This document shows positions 1 through 11,051 of a stretch of 64,000 bases of DNA, one piece after another (positions within the stretch are counted from its first letter, which is position 1; each line of letters opens with the position of its first letter). The DNA lies in contig JAJTWR010000228.1 in assembly GCA_021613335.1 (NCBI GenBank), positions 1,349,001 through 1,413,000 on the forward strand, written 5' to 3'. The DNA comes from Whitmania pigra. Lineage: Eukaryota; Annelida; Clitellata; Hirudinida; Haemopidae. The position numbers and the translations under genes were made by a program. The notes beneath the pieces were generated by a model, which saw nothing but the letters and a program-made list of their open reading frames with translations, made no database searches and was not told where the DNA came from.

Positions 1-2048
1 TCAACAAACTGCTTAAGGAAAAATCCAAACTTTGGAGAACTTGGAGAAAAGACAACAGCAATGTCAACAAAAATATTTATTCCACGTTTGCTAAGAGTTG
101 TGCTACAACAATAAAGACTTACCACCAATCTCAGGAACTTCAACTACTCAACAGCAAGAATATTGGCCAACTCTACAAGTACGCTAACAAAAAAATGCAC
201 ATGAGGTCTGGAATTTCAGAGATTGCTCTCTCTGATGGCACCCTGACACGAGAACCGGCGGTGATCGCCAACGCCTTCAACAACTACTTCTCATCAGTCT
301 TCACCATTGACGACGGGAACAAACCTGGAACTTCCTTGAAAACTGTTACTGTAATGCCGGACATTCAGTTCACACCATATATAGTCTACTCGACGCTTCT
401 TGGTCTCAAATCATCGTTGTCAGCCGGGCCGGATGGTATTCCAAACATATTCTTGAAAAAATGTGCATCTGCACTAGCTGTTCCACTATCCCACCTTTTC
501 GACGCATCCTACAAAGATCATAAATTGCCCCAGGACTGGAAAGTCGCCCTGGTAACACCCATCCACAAGAAAGGTCCCACCACTTCTCCTGAAAACTACA
601 GACCAATATCTATTACATCAACATGTTGCAGAGCTATGGAAAGAATCATCAATAAATCCCTAATGAAATACCTTTTGAACCATAAGCTTATCGACTGTAG
701 CCAACATGGCTTTATTCCGGCTCGTTCAACCACCACAAATATCCTCGAATGCACTCAAAGATGGACAGACGCCATACAAGACAAGCAAAATTTAGACATC
801 ATTTACTTGGACTTCCGTAAGGCCTTTGACTCTCTCACACAAAACTAATGCTCAAAATATGCACATATGGTGTAAGTGACAATATGAAAGGATGGCTTGA
901 GGATTTTCTATACTTGAGGTCACAGAAAGTGAGCATCAATGGATGTATCTCAGAAGAGGTTGCTGTCACTAGCGGAGTTCCTCAGGGGAGTGTTCTCGGG
1001 CCAACCTTATTTTTGCTATATATAAACGACCTACCAGAAATATTCAAAAGCTCCGACACCATTTGTAAGCTCTTTGCTGACGATGTAAAACTTTACAACA
1101 CTTCTTCTCTCCAGTTGCAACGATCTCTTGACAAAATAGTAGAATGGAGTGAGAAATGGCAATTACAGCTTGCTCCCGACAAATGTCAGATACTCTCGCT
1201 GATTGGTTACAACAAAAATTTCAACCCATGTGAATTTTGGATCAATAACCACAGACTGTCGAGAGTTGGCACGATCCGAGATCTGGGAGTGCTTATTGAT
1301 TGGAGGAAGAAAATTCGTCCATCACATCGACAACATCACCAGGAAAGCAGCCATAATATCCAAATTGATTCTTGTATCTTTTTCCTCTAGAGACCCAGAT
1401 ATCCTTAAAAAAGCATTTTTTACTTACGTTAGACCAATATTGGAATACAGCTCTCCCGTTTGGAATCCTCATAACAAACTACTCATTGACAGAATAGAGA
1501 AAATTCAAAAAAGGTACACAAAGGCCATTCCCACACTTGCCCAGTATCCATATCTACAAAGACTAAAGACACTTAAACTACCAACATTGGAAAAGCGTCG
1601 ACTACTGGCCGATCTCACTCTCTGTTACAAGCTACAAAATGGCTTTATCCACAGCAACATTTCCACTACTCTTATTAGATCAACTTACACTAGGACCTGA
1701 GGCCATAACCACAAACTCAGGACAAGAAAATCCCGATGTGAAATATCCAAACACTTTTTCTCTAACCGCATTGTCCGATCCTGGAACTCCCTGCCAGCTC
1801 ATATCGTCAATTCCTCAACAACAAACCGATTTAATTCTGAAATCTGTAAACTAAATCTTAATCCCTACCTCAGATTCCAAGAACTTTGAAAATTTATTAC
1901 CTCCTATTAAACTTTTTCTCTTCGCTTTCGATTTCTCAGACTAGATCTGCCCGAGCGATGATGAACTTAGTTTTCGCGTTTAAGTTTATTTTTCGATCGT
2001 GTTAGAGGCTTCGGCCCTTCGTTCGTGTCTTTAAATAAAATATTCTAA
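1..2048 (+). mobile_element. Non-LTR retrotransposon (CR1/Jockey-like), 5'-truncated, frameshifted
   Basis: The 3' part of a LINE reverse transcriptase, cut off on the left by the window edge. Visible reverse-transcriptase motifs are LDFRKAFDS (about 798-835), SGVPQGSVLGP (about 973-1003) and FADDVKLY (about 1072-1098). The last is the catalytic Asp pair. A C-terminal stretch with NFFSNRIV-like and WNSLP motifs lies at about 1750-1800. The reading frame is lost at least three times: near 845 (stop after the FRKAFD motif, with a few residues missing), near 1305, and near 1690, where the homologous tail continues in another frame. The element is therefore dead. A 3' untranslated stretch ends in an AATAAA-containing A/T-rich tail near 2033-2048. 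The clade is inferred from motif style only. The family is clearly a LINE. Confidence 0.93.
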
Positions 2049-3060
2049 TGTATCATGACTCTTGTCTGTTAAATTTTATCAAAGTTTTGAGTTGGTCATA
2101 ATAGTTGTTGTTAGCGAACAATAAATATTGACTAAATATTAAGAAAACATTTTTTGGAGTTGGGAAAAATTGTCCTTTGTGCCCCCTCACTATTTTGCCT
2201 TCGGTACGTCCCTGGCTGTTCATATAGCATGTTAAGGTTTGGACTCAACGCAGTTAGTTGACGAAGATGCGCATGGCGCACTAACATTGCGTTAGAAGAA
2301 TTTTGAAGCAACTTAGAAAATCCAGAATTACAACATCCAGTTGTAATTTAAGAGTAAACTTTAGGAAGTTCGTAGTAACTTTGACTAAGAGAGTAAACAA
2401 GGAAGAATCCATACAGCAAGCGCTGTACCTTTATGATCATTATTTGATCACTTCCTTCTGAAGTATGGTCTTTTATTGGACGTTGATACTTAACATCCCC
2501 GCATTTCCATATTGTTCCTTTTGAAACTCGATACGTCTGACATTTGAAACTAGCAGCAGATTCGCTATTGAATCAAAAATCGTTATATTTCTCGACCGTA
2601 AAAGTAGGCCAGATGCAATAATAAATAACTGGCAGAGCGCTAAGTCGGACTGGAATACTAGCCAGGCCGATATTTGCGATTTCCGCTGTTCATATCATAT
2701 TGCCTAACAAAGATTCTAAATTTAACAATATAAACTCAATCTCTTCGTTTTGTTCTAAATACTGATTCACTTTGTACCAAAACCTATTAAGCTTCATTAA
2801 TTTGGCAACTTTCGGTCCCAAAATCGATGCCTACATTCGGTTGGTTTTAATGTCCTCCAACGGGTAAGTTCGGCGAAACATTAACAATTTTTAGGAATAG
2901 CTATTTCTCGTTGGTGGAAAAAGACAAAAATACAAATAAATAACTACTTTTCGGACTTTTACTCCTGCCTTGCATAGCGCCCCTAACCAAAGACAGGTAA
3001 GACCGCCGAGAGCCAACAAGGACCCCAAGGCAGGAGATCATTGCGGGTCCCTTGTCAAAA
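2049..3060. other. Non-coding gap after the LINE
   Basis: AT-rich sequence with frequent stops in all frames. I see no exon with convincing splice sites or protein similarity. It may hold worn transposon sequence that I cannot name. Confidence 0.5.
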
Positions 3061-3232
3061 TACAGTCAATTCCGGATATAGTCAAGTCCTTTACAGTCAA
3101 GTTTCGGATAGCTTATCTCTTGCACCGTGTAAACCATACGTAGCTTACTATTTCGAATTATAGTAAATATTCGGTTATAGTCAAGTCAACAGCCTACAGT
3201 TTTGGACTTGACTATATTTAAAATTGACCATA
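3061..3232. mobile_element. TA-flanked MITE (Tc1/mariner-like)
   Basis: A 168-bp element (3063-3230) lies between TA dinucleotides at 3061 and 3231. The ends form an imperfect terminal inverted repeat of about 27 bp: CAGTCAATT at the left and AATTGACCA at the right. The inner 14 bp (3076-3089 and 3204-3217) are perfectly complementary. The interior repeats the motif AGTCAAGT. There is no coding capacity. TA duplication and size fit a Tc1/mariner-type miniature element; the superfamily is inferred from the TA flank. Confidence 0.75.
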
Positions 3233-3302
3233 TTTAGAAATTTGTCGCTATAATAAAATCTGTAAATCGAGGTAAATGTTATATTCAAGGTTCAAGAAAA
3301 AC

Positions 3303-3467
3303 TAGGGATGGCAATCGCATCGCATCGATAAAAAATAATCGTATCAAACATTTGGAGATGATCGCATCCACCACTCAATATATTATTGCATCGAATAATC
3401 GCATCGCAAACTTTCACCGTTACAAATATCGCAAAACGTCTTCAATGCGATGCGATTGCCATCCCTA
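3303..3467. mobile_element. hAT-like MITE with perfect 24-bp terminal inverted repeats
   Basis: Bases 3302-3325 and 3445-3468 are exact reverse complements over 24 bp. Each end begins TAGGGATGGCAATCGCATCG, and the TAGGGATGG start is typical of hAT elements. The interior carries several more ATCGCAT-type words, so the element is rich in one short motif. The 8-bp flanks (AGAAAAAC and GGAAAACA) match at only about five positions, so the target duplication is weak or decayed. No open reading frame. Confidence 0.85.
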
Positions 3468-3562
3468 GGAAAACACCGAGGCTTAGAGAGGAAAAAATAA
3501 GCTCTTTGCGTTGGTGGCTATAGCCTTGCTATGGCACACATCCACACACACACATCACACTC

Positions 3563-3663
3563 CCCCAGTAGCACAAGGAATAGAAATTTCAATAAAATGC
3601 CATAGAAAGCTGATCAAATTTCTATGATATCCAATTGAAATTTCTATGGCTGTGCTACTGGGG
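3563..3663. mobile_element. Short foldback element (about 100 bp MITE)
   Basis: CCCCAGTAGCACA at 3563-3575 is the exact reverse complement of 3651-3663. The inverted repeat continues inwards to about 30 bp with few mismatches, through ATAGAAATTTCAAT. The internal spacer is under 45 bp, so the whole element would fold into a hairpin. It is non-autonomous and its superfamily is not assignable. Confidence 0.8.
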
Positions 3664-5156
3664 TCAGATTTAAAGCCATGTCTAAAATAGTTATACACCG
3701 ATTCACACTGATTGGTTTATGAGATTTAACGAGCCTCAGCAATCGGCTGAATTTCTAAGAGGCCGACTGCATCCATGGAATTCCCACCAATTTTCCTTCT
3801 AGAGTAAGTGATGCATCAACTTCTATGGGCACAGCCCTGTCGTGTAGAGACGCAACAATAAGCGCTCAACATGCGCCGAATTTTCGACTGCATCAGTTAT
3901 ATGAAAATTTCATGAACGTCAGTTTGTAACTTAACATGTGGTACAGAAATGCGATTATATAAATTGCAAGAGAGCGTTATAAAATGGTTGACGCGAAGTG
4001 AGCGTTTCAGTAATATCCTGCGTTTTTCCTAGTTATGACGCCATTATTAAATGACACAATAACATAGCTGTTTTTATTTAATATAGCAACGGATATGCTG
4101 TTTCAATATCGTGATAGTTTGACAAATTAAATATGTAAGATGATATAAAACATCATTTAGACCCAAAATCAACTTCAGCAGTAATCTAGTGTGTATAACT
4201 CCACAGAAATACAAATGATGGTAAATCAAACCTTTCCTGCTAGGGAACAACACAAATCAAAGGATCTGTGATGGGTCTACGTTTCGCCTGAAATTGTGTA
4301 AGCGTCCTACACCATCTTACCCTGTGGGGCTATTAGGACATTAAATTCTGTCACCTACGATAAACGATGAGACGTGCAAAAATTGACATGATCGGGCTGG
4401 CCGGGCCCCCTGGCAATGACCTCTCCTGACCCTCTCTCGGCGTGCCTAAAGGCAGGCTGTGTTTTACATTGAGGTTTATTAGAATTTGTAGAAATAGTTT
4501 ATAATCAATGTTTCAGTTCCGGCCTCAGGCAAGTAGAATCTTTATAGCTACTAAAAACTTCTACTCTTAAAAGCTAACTTAGGTATGTTAAGGTTACGCA
4601 TCGAACATGTATTCATTAATCAGGACGATTACAAAAATGCTGTGCCTAAGTTTTAAAATGAAGTACTATGAATCTAGTAAGAATTGACTAGGTAAGAAAT
4701 TTGGTAATAGTTGAATTAAAATCAAGAAAACCTTATAAAATAATAAATCATTGAATTTGAATGAATATATTTTTCTTCTTGGCGTCATCAAAATTTACAT
4801 CAACATGGTAAAAACAAAATTCAACAATGAATGTCAGCCAAAGGATGCCCGAAGGGTGAATGTACCCGCTGAGAAAGCAACCTATTTAAATGTACAGAAT
4901 TAAATCGACTATAAACAAAATAAGAGTTTAGATTAATTTTGGCGGTTCATGCGAATTCAGGTTAGTGTTATTGAACTAAATAAGTGCTAAGTAAATTCCA
5001 AACATTTGAATATTGATAATGAGGTGGACGATTTAATATTGGTTGGTATGTTAGAGTAAGTTAAATAATGATAAGTTTTATTTGAGCATACTGATTGAAA
5101 AAAGTATGTCTTGTTTAGGAGTTGCAATAAAATTGAAGGCGGGCTTCATAATTTTG
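3664..5156. other. Gap before the HECT gene
   Basis: No supported gene. The right end, from about 5070, is presumably the 3' UTR of the minus-strand HECT gene. The remainder is AT-rich with no clear repeat or exon. Confidence 0.5.
5077..5082 (-). terminator. Candidate poly(A) signal of HECT gene
   Basis: AATAAA on the minus strand, about 75 bp downstream of the HECT stop codon. Confidence 0.5.
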
Positions 5157-7169
5157 TTATTCGTTATAAAATGATTCACGACTTTCACGTAAAGCCATCA
5201 TCAACTTTTTTCTCAAAACGTCCATGGTTGTATACTTGGGAACGTAAATCCTATTAAAACATGTTCTAATTATTGGTAGACATAAGTCTGGTACTTCCTC
5301 ATTTACCCAATCATTGAAGCTTTCAATACTTAACTTTGGTTTTAAGCATTTTAAGCCACCCACTGGAAGATTTTGTGAGCCCGTCACCAATTTTAAGAAT
5401 TCCTTCTGCTCCTCGTAATCGAAGGATGATAGAACTTCAAATAAATTTTTTACGACTGGAGTGTTCAATGTCAGACCTCTTCTCAATACGCATTCATTAC
5501 TAAGTTCTTCAATTGTCCATGGTTCTACCTTAACTCCATACAACATATTATCTAGATCCTCCGGAAGAAGGCTGACAAGATACTCCTCATCCAATACCGA
5601 TGTATAACCAGCTCTAATGCACTCCAGTTTTTCCTGAGGACCCTTATACAGCAACCACCAGACGAGCAATTGAAGATATTCTTCAATGTTATCGACGGTA
5701 AGATATAATTCAGATCCTCCTTCCACCATCTCTAAGTCAGGGAATCCAGGAACAGTGAAATTGATGCAAAGGTCTTCAAATGCACAACCATCACACTTTA
5801 AATTGGTTATTGCTTCCCGCTGCTGTTCGGGTTTTAATCTCCAGTTGTTCTTAATTGTCGATACATCATTCATAACTTTCAGCAAGTCATCAACAAACTT
5901 AACTAACGATGGCATGACGTCTTTAAGATCGTTCAAATTCAGACATTGCGCCATATTACTACCTTCGACCATGTATTTACATAAAGCATGACTAAAGTTC
6001 AAATCCATTAACACGTTATCCATCACTGCCTTAGCCATTAACTTTCCAGTTGCAGTCAAAATATTTTTGGAACGTTCATCCAGTTGGGCACATGGAGATG
6101 GAAATAGTCCACAAGGGGAATTAACATAATTGACTCCATCTGACATCTCAGGGTCGCCGATCCAAAGATTCAAGTCATGCTTTTTAATTGCCTCTGAAAA
6201 TTTAGAGTAAAATTCTTTCGTCGGACCATTTCCTTTTCCCTTTTCTCGTTTAAACGTAACTTGCCAACAAGAAGTGACATTTTTGGTTGATAAAATTTCG
6301 TCAACAATTTCTAAAACATCATTTCTTGAAATTCTGAATTCAACACTATTTTGGCGATGTTGAACGCCTTCAGCGAGTATTATACATTTGGTAACATCAC
6401 GATATATGTTCTGTCGACACTCTGGCTTGAACATAAACGGATAATATCCTTCGAATTCCTCGTTCCACGTGTGGTTATAAAAAAATTTGATACTAAAATC
6501 AAACATTTCAAAAGCAGAATTAGGCACTATTTTGCGCTTGGTCAAACTTCCAAATAATGTTCCCCAGTGATTGTTAACTCCGTACATGATTGATATCAAC
6601 CTGATTGATTGTTTGAGACGAAATGCGTACAGACTACCAGCGCAATGAGAGGGTCCTATCAGCTTGTGCAATGCAGGCCAATAGTTTAGGCCCAATTGCA
6701 CTTGCTTGTATGATTCAGGTGGAATGAAGTAATAGAAATCATCGCCCAAATCATGGTCAAATTGAATATCTACATGTACTGGACGAAGCTTGTCTATGCA
6801 AAGAATCACATATCGAACTACTTTTGCAAAAGACTCACTCATCTCATTTGTAATTAATAATGAACGGCAGTTCTCATCTTTTGGAATGCCAAGAACTGCT
6901 TTCAGAAAAGTTCTCAGTCGTTCCATTCTTTGCATGTAATCATCGTCTGAAAAATCTTCCTCATAACGCAATGGTGGCAAAATATACTTCACAAGGAACT
7001 CAATGATTTCAGTACTCAGGTCCTCTAACCTTCCTTTGAAACTGATCATAAATTCAACTAGCGTCCTTATTGAATCGATCTCCCTGTATTGTTCCATTTG
7101 CTTTTTGGCATTTTGTAAGGCTGCCTGCCCTCTGTTAAAGCATGGCAATTTTCCTACTGAGGTTTCCAT
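5157..7169 (-). CDS. Intronless HECT-type E3 ubiquitin ligase, TRIP12/UFD4-like
   Basis: A 670-residue protein in one uninterrupted exon. Residues about 298-670 form a HECT domain. It starts with WQVTFKREKGKGNGPTKEFY, the counterpart of the LEIQ..NEVGTGLGPTLEFY start of TRIP12. It continues through GKLMAKAVMD, FTVPGFPDLE and VTGSQNLPVGG to the catalytic-Cys loop LPIIRTCFNRIYVPKY, with Cys637 as the expected thioester acceptor. The C-lobe ends with an aromatic residue, then two residues, as in active family members. Residues 1-297 carry no domain I recognise. TRIP12 itself is about 2000 residues with many introns, so this short single-exon form looks like a retrogene-derived paralog. All catalytic landmarks are present, so it is probably functional. 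Confidence is high for HECT and moderate for the TRIP12 subfamily. Confidence 0.93.
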   Translation of the reverse strand: METSVGKLPCFNRGQAALQNAKKQMEQYREIDSIRTLVEFMISFKGRLEDLSTEIIEFLVKYILPPLRYEEDFSDDDYMQRMERLRTFLKAVLGIPKDENCRSLLITNEMSESFAKVVRYVILCIDKLRPVHVDIQFDHDLGDDFYYFIPPESYKQVQLGLNYWPALHKLIGPSHCAGSLYAFRLKQSIRLISIMYGVNNHWGTLFGSLTKRKIVPNSAFEMFDFSIKFFYNHTWNEEFEGYYPFMFKPECRQNIYRDVTKCIILAEGVQHRQNSVEFRISRNDVLEIVDEILSTKNVTSCWQVTFKREKGKGNGPTKEFYSKFSEAIKKHDLNLWIGDPEMSDGVNYVNSPCGLFPSPCAQLDERSKNILTATGKLMAKAVMDNVLMDLNFSHALCKYMVEGSNMAQCLNLNDLKDVMPSLVKFVDDLLKVMNDVSTIKNNWRLKPEQQREAITNLKCDGCAFEDLCINFTVPGFPDLEMVEGGSELYLTVDNIEEYLQLLVWWLLYKGPQEKLECIRAGYTSVLDEEYLVSLLPEDLDNMLYGVKVEPWTIEELSNECVLRRGLTLNTPVVKNLFEVLSSFDYEEQKEFLKLVTGSQNLPVGGLKCLKPKLSIESFNDWVNEEVPDLCLPIIRTCFNRIYVPKYTTMDVLRKKLMMALRESRESFYNE

Positions 7170-7393
7170 GCTTTTCTTTATCAGTTGAAGATACTACAAG
7201 TAATGTTTTTGAGTAAAGTCAAAAAAAGTTTTAAGATGGTTAATTTTATGTAATTTATGTTCTCCATTCATATCGCATTGTTTTGAAGTATGAACAAAAG
7301 ATCTCTAATATTACCTTTATTGATTATGCTAATTTAATTTTAAAAGGTAATTGCTTTGACAAATGTATCTTTTCGCTTCAATTTTGGGATGTA

Positions 7394-7665
<272 letters not shown>

Positions 7666-7721
7666 ACCATAATAATAACAGCAGTAGTGATGAAAATGGC
7701 TTTATCCATTTATCTAATTGG

Positions 7722-8026
7722 TTGATAGTTGTGAAGTTGTTAATTATTATTAATTGAATTAATTGGAACTGAGGAAACTGATTTGTTGATAGTTGTGAAG
7801 TTGTTAATTATTATTAATTGCATTAATTGGAACTGAGAACACTGATTGGTTGATAGTTGTGAAGTTGTTAATTATTATTAATTGCATTAATTGGAACTGA
7901 TGACACTGATTTGTTGATAGTTGTGAAGTTGTTAATTATTATTAATTGCATTAATTGGAACTGAGAACACTAATTGGTTGATAGTTGTGAAGTTGTTAAT
8001 TAATGCAATTAATAATAATTAACTTC
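7722..8026. repeat. 64-bp tandem repeat array ending in an inverted copy
   Basis: Unit starts (TTGATAGTTGTGAAGTTG) occur at 7722, 7786, 7850, 7914 and 7978, a strict 64-bp period with few substitutions. The fifth unit stops after about 22 bp. The sequence then runs as the reverse complement of the unit (about 7999-8026), so the array ends in a hairpin. Confidence 0.95.
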
Positions 8027-8512
8027 TGAGGTCGGGGTATTTCGCCATACCCTGTAACCGCTAAGCGCTCATTTTACGGAGGTTTTTTGAGCAGGTGGGA
8101 CCTTTCTCGTCGAAAGATGGGAGCGCGTGTACGATACTACATTTGAACTGTACGATTTATATCGTAGCGATCAGTTGTAATTGGGTTACGTAAAGTCTGG
8201 TTGTAATGGCCAGATACACTAACCGCCCTGGATGCGGTCCCATGACATGAGACGCTAGAACCGGTCACAAAATTCCCAGGGAGGGTGAAACTCCCCCCTG
8301 TAAGACATAGTCTGGGTGTGCACCGGAACTTGTATAATGATTTGAACTAGACCACTGGTCCTGGATGGGTGAAATCCCCTTCTGTAAGACGTACGTCAGG
8401 TGTGGTCAATGAACAATGGTCTCGAGGGATAAAATCCAAAAGATGACGCTTGCGTTGGGGGCGCCCAGACGCGCGCTTCGCGCGCTTGGTGTTCGCTCGC
8501 TTCGCTCGACTC
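8027..8512. other. GC-richer block with internal repeats and hairpins, unknown element
   Basis: Clearly GC-richer than its surroundings. The motif GGGTGAAACTCCCCCCTGTA at 8283 recurs degenerately at 8367 (GGGTGAAATCCCCTTCTGTA), and a weaker trace lies near 8424. A perfect 6-bp stem with a 3-base loop, GCGCGCTTCGCGCGC, sits at 8471-8485, followed by TTCGCTCGCTTCGCTCG and then (AAT)n. A hairpin followed by a short simple-repeat tail fits the 3' end of a LINE or SINE, but I recognise no family and see no protein. Confidence 0.55.
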
Positions 8513-8546
<34 letters not shown>

Positions 8547-8573
8547 CCATAATAATAACAGCAGTAGTGATGA

Positions 8574-9181
8574 CGACGTCGATGACGATGACGATGATGA
8601 TGCCTATGATGAAGAGGATAATGTGTTACTGCTTACGATTAAATTCACGAAGTGTTATTACAATTTTTTATTCTGGAATTTGTTTACACGTTACCTATTG
8701 AATAAATGAAAAATAAACATCTTAACCTACTTTTGCGGTTATAAATGTCGTAAATTGAATGTAAATAGTGCATACATAAAAATAAACATATTATTTCGTT
8801 CAAACGATGGTTGGAAATTCTCTCTATAATATATGATACGGGTATCACAAGAAAGTAAATTTTGGCAGCGAACTTAATAACAGGAGATATATTTAATTAG
8901 TTAAACAGTTAATTTGCTTCTTTGACGAAAGAGTCTTGTTTTTAAATTAATTAAATATTTAATAAAATTTGGGTTAAAAATATTAATTGACATTCCTGCT
9001 ATTGAATCATTTTTATCCAACTTGCATTTATTAATGTATTTTTGTTTTAAAATTATTTTTGAATTCCTTTTCAAAAGCAAAAATATTGTAATTTTGTCGT
9101 AAAAGTTTAATGGTGTTAAATTCGAATTAGTCCCATTCAACTTTCGCATCTATCCAGAATGCACTTTTTCCCTTATATTAG
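8574..9181. other. Gap, AT-rich
   Basis: Short GAT-rich run at 8573-8610, then AT-rich sequence. An 82-residue minus-strand frame (8901-9149) is low-complexity Asn/Lys/Ile and has no recognisable domain, so it is not called. Confidence 0.4.
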
Positions 9182-9450
9182 ATTTGGCATCGCTGAATAG
9201 TGGCGGTAGCTTGTTTTATTTAGAAGCAGACGGTCTAAATAGTATGATGGCTACTGTTATACATGGTAGAGATATGGTGGGTTCCACGTTTGCTGGTATG
9301 TCAGAGAAATTGATGGATTTGGATTCATTCTCAATGGTTAAAATCGAGATAAGGGCAGACAAGAAGAAGAAACATTTGAATGAGCAGAAAGAACAAAAAG
9401 AAAGCATGAGGCGCTACAAAGCTGCCCCAATCTGTGAGACCTTCTAAAAA
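9182..9450 (+). CDS. Possible exon of an unknown lysine-rich protein
   Basis: An open frame directly after an acceptor-like TTATATTAG at 9173-9181. The peptide has a mixed N-terminal part (ASLNSGGSLFYLEADGLNSM) and a charged end (DKKKKHLNEQKEQKESMRR). In a neighbouring frame a second Lys-rich stretch follows the stop (SKKKKAQKKI), which could mean a frameshift. No family is recognised, and no upstream or downstream partner exon was found. It could be a terminal exon or a pseudogene remnant. Confidence 0.25.
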
Positions 9451-9943
9451 GAAGAAAGCCCAGAAGAAGATTTAGTTTGAAGAACTTTCTGTTAAACGCA
9501 AGAAGAACTCGTAGAGGCACGTGATAATAAAAGTTACTGAGAGACGTTGTATTGATGAACTAGAAAATTATTGGAGTAATTTCACATTGTATTTTAATTC
9601 CAACAAGTAAGTGAAACATATTAATTAGATTATTTGTTGGTTTTATGGCACGATGATGCAATAACTGAATTTTAGGAGGTCATGGCTTAAAAATAAGCAG
9701 ATATATTTTCACAAGCAACATTTTATTAGAGCATGCAACTAATCAATTAGTACATTGAATTTGTAAACACATATTTTCGAATAAATCAGATTTTTAAATC
9801 CTTCCAGCAATATTTGACTAAGAATAAATAGCCATCAGAGACCTTCTTCACACTTATTCTTCTGCTTTTGTTAATACTAATTGTCATCCAAGCAACTAAA
9901 ACATCAGAGCTGTTTTTGAATTGATCACTTCAAGTCATCCAGT

Positions 9944-10105
9944 GTTCCAGTTAAAAACATCTGTCCACAGAATCTGCATCAAATCTAAGTGGCAAGAGAA
10001 TGATGGAAAAGTTAAAATATTCCATCTTCTTGTTCCAGTTAAGGACATCTATCCACAGAATCAGCATCAAATCCAGAGGGCAAGAGAATGATGGAAAAGA
10101 TGAGA
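9944..10105. repeat. Imperfect 88-bp tandem duplication
   Basis: GTTCCAGTTAAAAACATCTG at 9944 and GTTCCAGTTAAGGACATCTA at 10032 start two diverged copies. Both continue through a shared GGCAAGAGAATGATGGAAAAG. No gene is supported in 9451-10920 apart from this. Confidence 0.8.
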
Positions 10106-10667
10106 GATTCCTGATTTTGTCTGAAATTCAACTTCAAGTTCTTCTGTTTTCCAACCAGCCTGTGGATGAAGTGATTCTGAGTGATGAAGATTCACCAATC
10201 TTTGATCCCATGGGACTTTGCTGAAAATCTCTGACCCAATGTGACTTTGCTGGAAAAACTCTGAATTCCATTCAGTGGACAGATCTTTTCCTCATCTGGA
10301 AACTCGAGCAATTTATGAAGATTGCCTACCCATAGATGCCTGGATAAGCAGATGATGGTAGAACAATGTGTCTGAATCCACAAGCCAAAATTTGATCACG
10401 ATTTGCATTTTTGACTTTATAATCTGTGCGTGGATTGGCTGAGATGAAGTTTGAAGTCTGATGAAGTGGTTGTTACTTTAATGTGACACCCATTCTATGA
10501 AATGTAATTACCTCTATAATCATGCCGTTACTTTTAAATATTCCTTGATATCGCATTATTTCTTGACGTCTCTGAATAAAACCATTAAAAAACATTATAT
10601 AAAGTTTGGAGTTTCGTCTTATTTTGCAAAAATGCTGGAATCTCTTTGAGCTTCCATGTTTTCATGA

Positions 10668-10706
10668 AATGTAAATGTAAATGTAAGTGTAAATGTAAGT
10701 GTTAAG
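10668..10706. repeat. Short TGTAAA hexanucleotide repeat
   Basis: Several adjoining ATGTAA/GTGTAA units in the region upstream of the MyTH4-FERM gene. Confidence 0.7.
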
Positions 10707-10925
10707 TTTAAATCGTTAGCTTAAAAGGCTGTTATTCATTATTCTCACTCCTCATTGCTGATTGAGATGTGACGACCAATTTGCCATCCATGCTAAGCAT
10801 GAGGGGACTTATACTTGTAACTGTCATGTATAGCACACAGTCGAATAAGCACACAAATGAGTATTGGAGACAGCGAGTTTGAATGAGAGAATTGTTTAGG
10901 TGATATTTTGCTGGCAGCCGAAGAG

Positions 10926-10932
10926 TATAAAA
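10926..10932 (+). promoter_or_regulatory. Candidate TATA box of MyTH4-FERM-SH3 gene
   Basis: TATAAAA lies 120 bp upstream of the chosen start ATG (11052). If used, transcription would start near 10955-10965. This supports a gene that begins here, with no motor exons further upstream. It is a single-motif inference. Confidence 0.45.
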
Positions 10933-11051
10933 TGGAGTTCACTTCTTGTTACCTGTTTTGACGTCTGCTTTTTCGTCGATCGATCAGAAGTGTGTTGTTA
11001 GTCAATAACATTGATTTAAAAATAAAATCTTGGACGGACTCGATCGCTGTT

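Larger units (their letters stand above)
7666..8573. repeat. Composite insertion bracketed by a 28-bp direct repeat
   Basis: Bases 7666-7693 recur exactly at 8546-8573 (starts ACCATAATAATAACAGCAG), 880 bp apart, each time directly after a TAA array. Between them, in order, lie an exact-period 64-bp tandem array, an inverted partial copy of that unit, a GC-richer block with degenerate internal repeats and hairpins, and a second (AAT)n run at about 8511-8543. No long protein frame lies inside. It could be a mobile-element insertion with a long target duplication, or a large tandem duplication filled with foreign sequence. Confidence 0.8.
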
